From Saccopteryx bilineata (taxonomy: Eukaryota; Chordata; Mammalia; Chiroptera; Emballonuridae), in NCBI RefSeq assembly GCF_036850765.1, contig NC_089501.1, forward strand, positions 15,910,997 to 15,974,996: a DNA stretch of 64,000 nt, in the 5' to 3' direction. Position numbers and translations under genes: made by a program. The notes under the pieces are model-generated. The model was not told where the DNA came from. It saw nothing but the letters and a program-made list of their open reading frames with translations, and searched no databases. Below are positions 22,328-33,712 of this stretch, piece by piece. How positions within the stretch are numbered: position 1 is the first letter of the stretch; each line of letters opens with the position of its first letter.

Positions 22328-23982
22328 CCTTGAGATTCTGGGATGAATCCCACTTGATCATGATGTATTATTTTTTTAATATGTTGTTGTATTCGGTTTG
22401 CCAGTATTTTGTTTAGTATTTTAGCATCTGTATTCATTAGAGATATTGGTCTGTAGTTTTCTTTCTTTGTGCCATCCTTGCCAGGTTTTGGTATGAGGGT
22501 TATGTTGGCCTCATAAAATGTGTTTGGAAGTATTGCTTCTTCTTCAATTTTTTGGAAGACTTTGAGTAGAATAGGAACCAAGTCTTCTTTGAATGTTTGA
22601 TAGAATTCACTAGTATAACCGTCTGGGCCTGGACTTTTATTTTTGGGGAGATTTTTAATAGTTTTTTCTATTTCCTCCCTGCTGATTGGTCTGTTTAGGC
22701 TTTCTGCTTCTTCATGACTCAGTCTAGGAAGGTTGTATTGTTCTAGGAATTTATCCATTTCTTCTAGATTGTTGTATTTGGTGGCATATAATTTTTCATA
22801 GTATTCTACAATAATTCTTTGTATTTCTATGATGTCTGTGGTGATCTCTCCTCTTTCATTTTGGATTTTATTTATTTGAGTCCTGTGTCTTTTTTCCTTG
22901 GTGAGTCTTGCCAAGGGTTTGTCAATTTTGTTGATCTTTTCAAAGAACCAGCTCCTTGTTTTATTGATTTTTTCTATAGTTTTTCTGTTCTCTATTTCAT
23001 TTATTTCTGCTCTGATTTTTATTATCTCCTTTCTTCGGCTGGTTTTGGGTTGTCTTTGTTCTTCTTTTTCTAGTTCCTTAAGGTGTGAAGTTAAGTGGTT
23101 TACTGCGGCTCTCTCTTGTTTGTTCATATAGGCCTGAAGTGATATGAACTTTCCTCTTATTACTGCTTTTGCTGCATCCCAGAGATTCTGATATGTCGTA
23201 TTTTCATTTTCATTTGTCTGTACATATCTTTTGATCTCTGCGCTTATTTCTTCTTTGACCCATTCATTTTTTAGAAGTATGTTGTTTAGTTTCCACATTT
23301 TTGTGGGTTTTTCCCCCTCTTTTTTGCAGTTGAATTCTAGTTTCAAGGCTTTATGATCAGAAAATATGCTTGGTACAATTTCAATTTTTCTAAATTTGCT
23401 GATATTGTCTTTGTGGCCCAACATATGGTCAATTCTTGAGAATGTTCCATGTACACTAGAGAAAAATGTATACTCTGTCGCTTTGGGATGAAGTGTCCTG
23501 TAGATGTCTATCATATCCAGGTGTTCTAGTATTTCGTTTAAGGCCACTATATCTTTATTGATTCTCTGTTTGGATGACCGATCTAGAGCCGTCAGCGGTG
23601 TATTGAGGTCTCCAAGTATGATTGTCTTTTTGTTAGTTTTTGTTTTAAGGTCAATAAGTAGCTGTCTTATATATTTTGGTGCTCCTTGGTTTGGTGCATA
23701 TATATTAAGGATTGTTATGTCTTCTTGATTCAACTTCCCCTTAATCATTATGAAATGACCATTTTTGTCTCTGAGTACTTTTTCTGTCTTGTAGTCAGCA
23801 TTATTAGATATGAGTATTGCTACACCTGCTTTTTTTTGGGTGTTGTTTGCTTGGAGTATTGTTTTCCAGCCTTTCACTTTGAATTTGTTTTTATCCTTGT
23901 TGCTTAGATGTGTTTCTTGTAGGCAGCATATAGTTGGATTTTCTTTTTTAATCCATTCTGCTACTCTGTGCTTTTTTTTCAT
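22297..23982 (-). pseudogene. LINE-1 ORF2, N-terminal part: AP endonuclease and start of reverse transcriptase
   Basis: A 561-codon open frame. The apurinic-endonuclease domain fills about the first 210 residues, with recognisable motifs CLQETHL near the start, [17 protein letters not shown] and [10 protein letters not shown], covering the family's catalytic Glu, Asp and Asp-His positions. A charged linker follows, then the first RT blocks ([40 protein letters not shown]). The frame is lost after GWFNIR by a one-base shift near 22315. The true ORF2 start lies upstream and is missing or rearranged. It encodes retrotransposition machinery, not a host protein, and is non-functional because of truncation and frameshift. 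Confidence 0.9.
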
Positions 23983-24780
23983 TAGTTTTTCAATGGGCCT
24001 ATCCAGTGAACATTTTATTTCAGATATTCATTTATTTTCAGTTAAAATTTTCCATTTGTTTAATTTTTTCCATTTGGTTATTTTTATAGAATGTATTTCT
24101 CTAAGAACTCATATTTTAATCCATTTCCACTGTGTTATGCTTTAATTCACAGAGCATAGCTATAATAACTGCTTTTAAGTCTTTGCCTTATAATGCCAAC
24201 ACTTGGGTCATCTTGAGAATGGCATCTGTTTATTGTATCTTCCCTTGAGAACTGGTTACATTTTCCTGTTTCCTGGCATGTTGAGTAATTTGGGATTTTA
24301 TCTTGGACAGTGAGAATACTATATTGTATAGACACTGGGTCTGGAGATAATCCTCTGGAGAATGTTGGAGAACTTGAGTAGATTAAGACCAAATGTTCTG
24401 TATTGTCTCCTTTGGCTCTGGTTAATATTTCAGTTCAGTTCTCAAAGCATTTTCTATGCTAGTTTGTGTCTGTTCTACACATGAGTAGTACAGGGGTTAG
24501 TTTGAGAAATGGGCAGTGGTTCAAATCTTTGTTTACTTCTCAAAGCCTTTACTAATTTTGCTTGGGTTTGTCCCACATGTTCATAGATGAGGGATAAGCT
24601 TGAGACTTGTATAAATTCACAGATTTATGGAGTCATCTTTTCTAACTCTCAATGCTGTAATTATCTAGGGACTGTGTAGTGTTTATATCCAGTGTGATTC
24701 CAGAACACTGCTCCCTTTAATTGTTTTTATGGGGATAATAATTTAAGGTGTGTCCTGAGAAGGGAAGTTTGGGGTCAGTT

Positions 24781-25262
24781 CAGTGGTGGGATTCAAATAA
24801 TTTAACAACTGGTTCTCTGCCCTAATGGCCATTTTAAGTACAAAAAACTATATACCAAAAGGCAGTTTATTATTTTATGCATTTAATACTTAAATAAGAA
24901 CAATAAAAGAGGTACACAAAATTAGATTATGTTGTAAGAGTTTTAAAATATTAATGAAAAATATTAATACCTAACAGAAAACAATAAAACTGTTATTTAA
25001 GGATATTTCCATATTGCTTTTTGATTGTTGTCCTCACTTGCAATATTTTTCACCTATGGATGGAATGAACGCTGTTGTGCAGATACACGTTAAAAAAGGG
25101 TAAGGAATGTAAATCTGTGATTTCCACATTGGGCGGCTGCCCAGGAGACCACCTTAGAACCCTGATGACAAGTGCCATTTTAGCAACCAGTTCGCCAACC
25201 TCAACAAAAAATTAGGTATCGGTTCTGCTGCACTGGAACAAACCGGCTGAATCTCACCACTG
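24781..25262 (+). mobile_element. Nonautonomous hAT transposon, copy 1 (482 bp)
   Basis: The left end cagtggtgggattca and the reverse complement of the right end, cagtggtgagattca, form the terminal inverted repeats. A perfect 8-bp duplication, ggtcagtt, flanks it at 24773-24780 and 25263-25270, which is diagnostic for the hAT superfamily. No transposase frame is present. It is shorter than its relatives at 28349 and 41018 and has a different middle section. Confidence 0.9.
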
Positions 25263-25270
25263 GGTCAGTT

Positions 25271-26235
25271 ATAGAAAAAACTGTGAATGTGTGTTTTTCA
25301 GTTTCCCGATTTCTTCTTTTAACTTACTCTGGCCCCTCCTTCACTAAGACACACAGTTCTTTCATGTTTACTGCTGGCTTTCTGGTGCCTGCTCTTTAAA
25401 ACCTTACCCACACCAGTTCTCACCCCTTTCTTAGTTACTTTTTTTGCAACCTTGTTAAAGATTCTATTGTCTCAGCAACATACTTCAACTTAGTTATTAG
25501 GTGAAACACACTTGATAAACTAATTCTCTTTAAGGTGCTATTGTCTGATAAAGATTCTCTCTTCAGTCAGTATGCTGTAGCCACCTTTTACGTATCTTTT
25601 TGGAAGGAGACTTTGTATTTAATCTAAAGCCTCATCTCTAATAGAATTTTAAGCTTCAGTATCAGATACTTGTAGAGATATTTTCATAAGGAAGATAAAC
25701 AGGAATTCTCAAATCAGCAGAAACATTTTACCCAAATATAAGGGCAATCATGGTTGGTAATTTTATGAGTAAAATTACCTTTATTATTTATATTTAAGAA
25801 GAAGAAGCTGTGTGATATTTTAAAAATTATATTAGTAGTAAAATAAAATGCATACTTAAGTAATAGTTTAATTTTTAAATTTTATATTTGGCAATAAAAA
25901 AATAGAAGAATCTTTCTAATCCAGAATTATCTTTTTGTTATTATTTTCATTGTAAACTTTAAGATGTCATTAAATAATTTTATTAAAAGTAAGAAAAATG
26001 GTAAATATAATGATCTGTGAAAAATAGATAAAGGCTTAAATATAAGTAAAAAAAAATTCTAAAATCTGCACATATATTTTTATATTCTACTCCCCCCACC
26101 CCCAGGTCACTCACACACACACCTGAGTGAAATTTCTGGGATGCAAATCTAACTTTATAGGTTTTCATTTTGCCTAGAGAATTGTATGAAAACATGGGTC
26201 CATGGCATAGCATTCGGGCAGTATAATCAGTTCTT
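25271..26235. other. Unassigned; first ~170 bp may be 5' end of the old L1
   Basis: 25271-25440 is pyrimidine-rich and could be antisense L1 5' UTR. The remainder is AT-rich with no recognisable feature. Confidence 0.35.
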
Positions 26236-26465
26236 AAAATTTAGCTCAGGCATCATTCTCTGTATAGAGTTTTCCCTGACTCTCAGAAGACTCAAACACT
26301 TCACTCTGTATAGATCTGGAAAAACATTTTTTATACTGTATACTCTAATTGCTTATTTGACAGTCTCCTTTACTAGATTATTGGCTCTTCCCAATCAGAA
26401 ACTCTGTCCTATTCTATCCTTCCTTCTTCAGAGTCACAGAAAATTGTCATTTAATGTCTGTTAAA
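26236..26465 (+). mobile_element. L2 LINE 3' fragment, plus strand
   Basis: Sense L2 text: ttagctcaggcatcattc, gagttttccctgactctc, ctttactagattattggctc. Strongly decayed. Confidence 0.55.
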
Positions 26466-27340
26466 AAGGAGCATGAAAAGTAAAGGAGAAAAGAAAGAAA
26501 AGGTAGGACTAGTGTTGTAATATTGTGGAAGGGGTTGGGTATGGGATGGTCAAGTGTCAGACATTCGAGTGATAACAAAGTGTAAGTTGGAAATTCAGAG
26601 CACCAGGTTCTTGTCACATGGATAAGAAGAATTTAGAGCATTTGTGTTTACTGTGAGTTCAGAGGTAAAAAAACCAGCAAACCAAACGAAAGACAAGGCA
26701 GGCAAGGAGCGAACTCACTATTGCATGGCATGACCAAGTAGGCTGAGGTCCATGTGGTCAGAGCTCGGGGGTTAGCCAGGTACAAACCACAGGCAACTGT
26801 AAACATGAAGGGACTCTGATTTCAGGGGCATATCCTGACAGTATTTGAGGAAAAGGATCAATGGCATTGGCATTCTTTTTCTGGCACTTTCTTTAAAAAC
26901 AGTAATTCAGATTTCATTTTTTTTTTTTATTATCCATATCCTTGGACTATTTTGAAGACTCTTTAGGGACAACCAACTACTTAAAATAGCAGAACACTCA
27001 TTAAATGCTTAGTGTATACATATGTGAGGTGCTGTATGCTGTGCTAAGAGAAAGCTCAACAAAGATTCTGCTTTAGACCGAGACAGTATGGTGTGTGTAT
27101 GTGCACATGTACGTTCATGTGTACGCAGTAACGTGCTTCTAGCTTGGCCTCAAAGAATTCCATGTTGAGACAAAGTTTTAAATAATGTTGGGGAAAATTT
27201 CAACAAAGACTTGAAAATCAATTAAAGTTTAGAGGTTAAAGTAGGTGAAACATTTTTCCTTTGTGGTTTATTCTTTTTTTCTTTTACTCAACAAGATACT
27301 GGGCTAGATTCCACCATATGATAAATAGAAATTTATTAAC
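26466..27340. other. Unassigned; possible short L2 remnant near 26995-27080
   Basis: cactcattaaatgcttagtg through gctgtgctaagagaaag resembles an antisense L2 3' end. The remainder shows nothing recognisable. Confidence 0.35.
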
Positions 27341-27545
27341 CCCATTCGAGAAACCATTCAATTAATTCAGTTGAGTAAGTATTTTTAAATACTTTGTAAA
27401 TGTTCAGTATTGTGCCAAATGTTGTGCAAGATAAAAGATAATTCGTGGCATTATCTGGCCTTTGAAAGCTTATTGGGAAGATAAATGAAGCAGTATAAAA
27501 AAAATAAAAATACATCTTACAGCAAAGATCTAACAAATGTAACAC
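27341..27545 (-). mobile_element. L2 LINE 3' fragment, antisense
   Basis: cattcaattaattcagttga, attgtgccaaatgttgtg and agcttattgggaagataaat follow the order of the antisense L2 3' end. Confidence 0.5.
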
Positions 27546-28348
27546 AAAGCCATCAAGAGCACCAGCCTAGATAAGTACTCCTTGCTTTCTCAGACTGTAC
27601 CAGTCATGAGAATAAACAAGGCCATGGATGAACATGGAAAATGTCTCTGCTTGGTTTTGTTCCTATTCTTGGGATTCTTTTCTTTCTCCTGGGTTCTGGG
27701 CACTTCTAGGTAATTGGTATCATTGTCATGGATTTTATGCTGATGCTCTGGCTGCAGCTACCCAAGTATGGGGACTCTAGGAGTCTAGGGAGGGCTGGGC
27801 TTCCCACCCTCAATTGGGTCATAGGAGAGGAACAGAGCAGTCTATAAGCCCAGCTGGAATGGGATAAGAAAGAACCAAAGATTTTCAGCTTATATAGGAC
27901 TGTTAGAATTAACTCTTTGTTTTGAGGTTGAGAAAATCATTTCCCCCCCACCCCCAATCTAATGACGGCTATTATTGGTAGCCTTAGATGGTCTTGTCTT
28001 AGGTGATTCCAGCTGTTTGGTATTTCATTATCACAGTAAATGTTATCAAATAACTTAGAATACATTCTTCAGTCAGGCTGTACTAGACATTTGACTGAAA
28101 GAAACAAAACCCACTTAAGCCAGTTTAGTGGAAGAATTCTTATTTCATATAAGAAACATGGAAATGAGCTGGGCCATATGAGAATGGGATTGGAACCTGA
28201 AAAGCTCTTAGGAATAGAGAGCTACATTCTCTGGATTACTGGCTCTTGTTTATTTGGCACATTTGCTCTATTTTCTTACTAAACTGTGCAATTTGGCTTT
28301 CTATGACTTAAACATGGGCACCCATGGCCATAAAGGCAGAGTCGTATG
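27546..28348. other. Unassigned; possible old repeat at 28080-28200
   Basis: ttgactgaaagaaacaaaac followed by acttaagccagtttagtgg resembles a known type of old mammalian repeat, but I cannot name it. The rest is unassigned. Confidence 0.35.
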
Positions 28349-28994
28349 CAGTGGTGGGACACAAGTAATTTAACAACCAGTTCTCTGCCTTAATGACAGT
28401 TTTAAGTATAAAAACCAATATACTGAAAGGTAGTTTAATATTTCATGCGTTTAATAATTAAATAAGAGCAGTGAAAGAGGTACACAAAACTAGATTATAT
28501 TATAAGAAAAAGTTTAAAAATACTAATGAAAAAATATTAAATAATATAGTATCTCAGAGGAATTTTGGGTGCAACCCAAGCTGAAACATGACAGCTCATC
28601 ACCCCCTGGTTGTTTGGCACTTTTTCTCTTTACATTATATGTTTGTTTACTGAAGTAACAAACATGAGGGAGTTAAAATGTAGTATTTCATCAAAGGTAT
28701 AATGAGTGTTATGAAATGAATAAATAAATAATACAAGCATAGTTCTATTAAATTTTTTTCACCTATGGACGGAATGAACATTACTTCAGGAGCTTAGAAT
28801 ACGCTGTTGCACAGATGAACGTCAAAAAAGAGTAACGGATGTAAATTTGTGACTTCCATACTGGAAGCTGCCCAGGTACCCACCTTAGAGAGAACCCTGA
28901 TTATAAGTGCCATTTTAACAACTGGTTTGCCAAACTCAACAAATTAGGTATCAGTTCTGCTGATCTGGTGTGAACCGGCTGAATCCCATCACTG
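28349..28994 (+). mobile_element. Nonautonomous hAT transposon, copy 2 (646 bp)
   Basis: Same family and orientation as the 24781 element: starts cagtggtgggacacaagtaa and ends ctgaatcccatcactg. The 8-bp duplication is gtcgtatg at 28341-28348 and gtcatatg at 28995-29002, with one difference. Its longer centre includes 'acagctcatcaccccctggt' and a 3' 'cttcaggagcttagaatac' block missing from copy 1. Confidence 0.9.
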
Positions 28995-29002
28995 GTCATA
29001 TG

Positions 29003-30108
29003 GTGGAAACATGGCCACCTTGGCCCACCCCTGAAGTAGATGATGTGCTGTAACAGATAAAATAATATGGATTGGGCAGGAGTCCTCAAACCTGCCTACA
29101 GAAGTGTGTATGAATGACATTTTCCATGTCACCTTGCTGAAATCAGATCACTTTCTAGCTTTTTATGAAACAGGATGACTCACTGCTTCTCTGGAGACAA
29201 GAGTCTGAGAACTCAAGGGCCTCAAAGAAGTAACTGCCTAATTATAAAGTTACCTTTTATGTTTCCTTAAAGAAGTCTTTATAGAGAGGAAGCCCTGGTG
29301 GCCTTCTGGGGACCTCAGGGTTCTGGAGGTGCTCTTGTCAGTTTGGACACCAGTACAATCCTGTTCACACACAGAAGAGATGAGTAAGTATTATATATTG
29401 ATTGTTAAAGAAAGAGAAGGGAATAATAATAATATGACAAGTTGATATGGGAAAGGATTATCAACGGAGAAGATTTCCTCCTCTGATTTTCCTCTCTACC
29501 CATGAGTTGATTTTTAAAATGTCAACTGTTGAGATTAAAATGTATTTTGGAGACTGGGGAATATATCTGACTTAAATCATTCAGTGAACATTTCCTGTTT
29601 GTATATTATGTGCCAGAGACATGTTAAATCCTATGGCTTTTGAGATGTTGTTTCATGATTTATAGTAGACCCCTCTGTATGCAGAATTGGGTACATAATT
29701 TGTGTGGTCCAGGGCAAAATGAAATTGCAGGGCTTCCTGTTCAGAAGATACTAAGGATTTCAAGTGTAGGGCCCTTGTAACTGTCGTGCCCTGTGTGACT
29801 GCATAGACTGCGTGGTTATGAAACCAGCTCCAGCTGGATGAGCATGAGAAGTTCACTTTTAACTCTGTTTTATGGAGAACTTTATTCTTCCCCTAGAATA
29901 GCTACATTGAGGTAGACCAGATGGTTGTGGTTCTTCAGATTGTTATTGTGCCACAAGAAAATGTTTATAGTGTGCAATTTCTTAAAAAAATAAACCCATT
30001 ACTTCTAAATATGTTATGTCATAATTTAGTTACAATATTAGGTAGTCGAAGTCATTAGTTAATTATAAAAGGTACTCACAAATGGTTTTCATGTTAAATA
30101 TCCTTTTT
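29003..30108. other. Unassigned; possible short MIR/L2 remnant near 29575-29640
   Basis: cattcagtgaacatttcctg and tatgtgccagagacatg are typical of an old repeat's antisense 3' end. Nothing else is assignable, and the frame at 29653-29856 looks like chance. Confidence 0.35.
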
Positions 30109-30124
30109 TTGTGTGTGTGTTTTC

Positions 30125-30524
30125 TTTTTTTTTTTTTTCTTTTTGTATTTTTCTGAAGCTGGAAACGGGGAGAGACAGACTCCCGCATGCACCCAACCAA
30201 CCGGCATCCACCCGGCACGCCCACCAGGGGTGAAGCTCTGCCCACCAGGTGGCGATGCTCTGCCCCTCCGGGGCGTCGCTCTGTTGCGACCAGAGCCACT
30301 TTAGCGCCTGGGGCAGAGGCCAAGGAGCGATCCCCAGCGCCCGGGCCATCTTTGCTCCAATGGAGCCTTGGCTGCGGGAGGGGAAGCGAGAGACAGAGAG
30401 GAAGGAGAGGGGGAGGGGTGGAGAAGCAGATGGGCGCTTCTCCTGTGTGCCCTGGCTGGGAATCGAACCCGGGACTTCTGCACACCAGGCCAACGCTCTA
30501 CCACTGAGCCAACCGGCCAGGGCC
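30125..30524 (-). mobile_element. SINE-A copy, minus strand, full length
   Basis: Full reverse-complement SINE-A ending aaccggccagggcc. The 16-bp duplication ttgtgtgtgtgttttc lies at 30109-30124 and 30525-30540. The central unit ccaccaggtggcga (30242-30255) is the closest CTCF-like core of the 'GGTGG' form in the window. Confidence 0.95.
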
Positions 30525-30540
30525 TTGTGTGTGTGTTTTC

Positions 30541-32560
30541 TTGTTGTTTAAAACTATCCGGTTGTAAATTTATAAACTCCTTTGTAATAGATTTTGTATA
30601 CAGTCAATTTTGGTTTAATTTGTATCCTGGCTTATAATAGACTATGAAATATCAACTCAATACATTGTAGTTGAGGAAGACAATTGATTGGTTGTGTTTC
30701 AAAGGGATGCAGTGATTTATAATGCCAGAATTTGCGAATTGCAAGTATTTATTATGCAAAACCAGAGGTAAGTGGATTATCCGGAGGGGAAAATGGCAGT
30801 TTTCTACAAGCTATATAATGTGCCTTAAAGTAATTTAAGTAATAAGCGTTATCTCAGGATTTTTATGAACTCAAACAGCATGTATTATAAAATACATGAG
30901 GCTGATGTGTTATAAAAACGCTGGATTTTTTTTTAAGGATAAAGGGCTCTTATAAAATATTTAGACAAAAAAGTTACTGAAGGGAGAATAAAGGTTTCTA
31001 AAAGTTATTTATAAAAATTATGATAAAAATTATTCTTTGCAGCATCAATATAGCCTGAAATTCAATATATGATTATGTTAGGAAGGTCATTCTTTTTTTA
31101 AGACTGAGCTCCTGAACTGATCCACCTTCCTGTAGGCATTCTTCTTCCCACTGTGGTGCTCCCTGTGGCTCCAGCTAGGCTCTCTGACGGCCACTAGCCC
31201 TTGTGCAGATGACTCTGTGTTGGGGATGAGACACCATGTAGGAGGCAGGAAAGAACAGTCAGGCCTGCCAGCCACAGGCCTGCCAGCCTTGCCTGATTCC
31301 TAATGTAACAGAAGCCAGACTGGCAAAACACTGAGAGTCTTCTTTCCTCCAGAGGGAATGGTCTGTAAACAATCTGTCACCTTGCTCTCATTACCATGAG
31401 GTAAGAATTCAAAGAATGCAGACTTTTAGACATATTTACCTCGGGGTAAAGATGACTTAGCAATAAGTATTTACCTTGCCTTGGTCCTGGAGCACTTAAG
31501 CCTCTGTGCTCATAGGTGGGAACATGCAGCCATGGTGTTGTTAGTAGCTGTTCTTCTTAGAAACTTTCTCGTATCTCTGTACTCTTTCCAGATCTACTCC
31601 TTCCTGGAGTTCTGTTCCTTGTTTACTTGTCTGCTCTAGGTACGTGCCTTCTGTGACTTGTTCTGATTATCAGTTTCAACAACTGACATCTATCCTACCA
31701 AGTCAGACCATATTTTGTATATATTGCATTCATCATGGAAATAACTAAGAGATAATATTTCTTCCCTAGTAGATGCCTTTATTTTAAAATCTTTTTCCAG
31801 ATGGGGATGTTATACCTATCCCTTTTTCTTGGGCAAGTAGAAATGTTGGGTCATTGTTGTCTTTACTTTGTCTCATGTGTAGGTGAAATATGTATGTGTC
31901 TAAACATATCGGTGCTTTATTAGGTGCTTGACATTTCCTTAAGAGTAGAATTAAATAGGAAACAGGAATGTTCATCACATCAATTAGAGACAAGCAGTAA
32001 AGGGAAGTATAGCAGGGGGATATTATTTATTGGATTTAATTGATTCTAGAGTGATACCTGAATTTCCCTAGTCACATGCATGGAAAGAAAGAATGAAAGA
32101 GTACTGTATGTCTTTAGAGGTAACCTTTGGAGAAGAAAATTTTAGATGGGTTCTGGAAGAGGCAAATTTAGAGGCTAGAAAACTTCATAAACTTTGCCTA
32201 CTTCAAAATATCTGAAATCAGCGCTGCATACAATGTAAATAGGTTTTGAATTGCCCTTCTAATTTCTTGTCTCCCTTGACCAAAATAATTGAAAGTTGGT
32301 TGTACATGCACATCTAAGAGGAAAACTCTAAAACACTAGTGTGTGTAAAGAGCCAGTAATCACCCTACAATGTGATATAGGTACTCACTGATTCTTGATT
32401 CCTCATTGCAGCCCCCATGGGCTTTTCCTGTGGTTTTTCTCATAATAGGAGATGGTACTTCTGTTTATCCTGAGACTCAGGCCCAACAGTTTACAGTCAT
32501 CTCCAATTTCTCTACCCCCCCCCGCCCCCACACTATGGCATGGGTTGCGGAATGGGCACT
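30541..32560. other. Unassigned DNA
   Basis: No repeat family or exon recognised. 31090-31310 is moderately GC-rich with a tandem 'caggcctgccagcc' motif (31260-31290), but I see no coding or regulatory signature. Confidence 0.4.
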
Positions 32561-32867
32561 GCCTTCTCATCATACTTAGCATAAGGTGCAAATATGCTCC
32601 CTGACTAATTTCTGACTTTTTCTCCTTCCACTTTGCCTCTTGTTTATCACCATCCAATTCTGTTGACTCCCTGTTGCTACTGGCACACACATACATGTTC
32701 CACCTCAGGACTTTTGCTCATGCAGTTTTCTCTGCCTCTGGTACTCTTTTCCTGGCTATCTCTCTGATTCACTTCATTCAGTTTTCTGCTCACATGTCAC
32801 TGCATTAGAGAGGCCTCTCAAGGCCATTCTATCTAAAATAGCACTTCTCATATACTGTATTCATGAA

Positions 32868-33576
32868 TAGGAAGAATTAACATCATGAAAATGTCCATAA
32901 TACCCAAAGAAATCTATAGATTCAATGCAATTCCTATTAAGATATCAATGACATCTTTTACAGAACTAGAAAAAATATTCCAAAAATTTATATGGAACTT
33001 TTGTCTGGTAGAAAGCTGCCGTCACCCCACCCCCACCCCAGCCCTTGCCTTGATGCCATACAATCCACTTCCTCCCCATATGTCCCTGGTTCCTTTCAAG
33101 CTGCTGCGCCAGCGCTGGAGCTCAGAGGGAAGGAGCCTGAGTAAGTCCGTGCACAGGCCCTTTAAGAGGAGCTGCCTGGGACTCCCGCAGCTCTCGTCTT
33201 ACTCAGCCACAGTCCTCATTGATTTTTCCAGCCAGAAGTTATAGGTACTTCTTTTCTTGGCACTGGAACCCTGAGATGGGAGGCCTGGTGTTGGGCTGGA
33301 ACCCCTCGTCCTTCAGGGGAACCCTCTGTAGCTAAGATATTCCTCCCAATTTTTATCCATCACATGTGTGTGTGGGACCAGCCTGTTCTGTGTCTCTGCC
33401 CCTCCTTGCAGGCTTGATGTGGTTTCTTTAAATCCCTAGTTGTAGGATTTCCATTCAGCTAGATTTCAAGCAGTTCTGATTGATGGTTGCTCTGTAGTTT
33501 AGTTGTAGTTTTGATTGTGGTTGTGGGAGGATTCGAGCACCATTTTTACCTACACTGCCATCTTGACCAGAAGTCC
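32868..33576. mobile_element. Rearranged L1: sense ORF2 piece joined to antisense 5' UTR
   Basis: 32868-33004 reads in frame as L1 ORF2 ([14 protein letters not shown]..., ending KFIWN), plus strand. From about 33005 to 33576 the sequence matches antisense L1 5' UTR, ending ccatcttgaccagaagtcc, the reverse of the 'cttctggtcaagatgg' start of many mammalian L1s. Both pieces fill one gap in the L2. The order is not the usual twin-priming order and no A tail is present. Confidence 0.6.
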
Positions 33577-33603
33577 CTTATTTCATTGCAGCACTTACTA
33601 CAC

Positions 33604-33712
33604 ATATGGGAGTTGATGCTTCAGCTCCTCTCCCCTTCTCTCTCTCTGTCTCTCTCTCCTCTCTGTCTCTCTCTCTCCTCTCTAAAAATGAATAAATTAA
33701 AAAAAAAGAACT
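33604..33712 (+). mobile_element. 3' part of a short tRNA-derived SINE, plus strand
   Basis: cacatatgggagttgatgct, a (TC)n stretch and aatgaataaatt plus A-run match the 3' half of the SINE at 6084. The tRNA-like head is missing. Confidence 0.7.

Larger units (their letters stand above)
19933..24012 (-). mobile_element. Young 5'-truncated LINE-1, 4.1 kb, antisense
   Basis: A poly-T run (19933-19954) is the A tail of an L1 on the minus strand. Next come a 3' UTR with a C-rich tract (20110-20170, G-rich on the L1 strand), then ORF2. The element ends just after the start of ORF2 (peptide [18 protein letters not shown], minus strand ~24010-23957), so ORF1 and the 5' UTR are absent. No clear target-site duplication could be read. 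A near-identical 1.2-kb relative lies at 36287-37513, so this L1 family was active fairly recently. Confidence 0.9.
18990..24780 (-). mobile_element. Old L1 (L1M-type), antisense, host of three later insertions
   Basis: 19040-19270 is decayed antisense ORF2 (ttgttagtattttgttgagg, gaatattggtgggtaatt, caatatctttgtcaggctc). 19505-19560 has the antisense ttttagggaattcaatatac block. 24020-24780 has upstream (5') L1M text (ataactgcttttaagtct, tgccaacacttgggtcat, tcttggacagtgagaat). The order along the strand is that of one antisense element. A VES SINE and a young L1 interrupt it, and a hAT follows at 24781. The far 5' limit beyond the hAT (to ~25440) is uncertain. Confidence 0.65.

Noticed and set aside
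20216..23982. Host reverse-transcriptase or endonuclease gene
   Set aside because: Gene content, frame break, 3' UTR, poly-A tail and repeat copies elsewhere in the window show it is a LINE-1.
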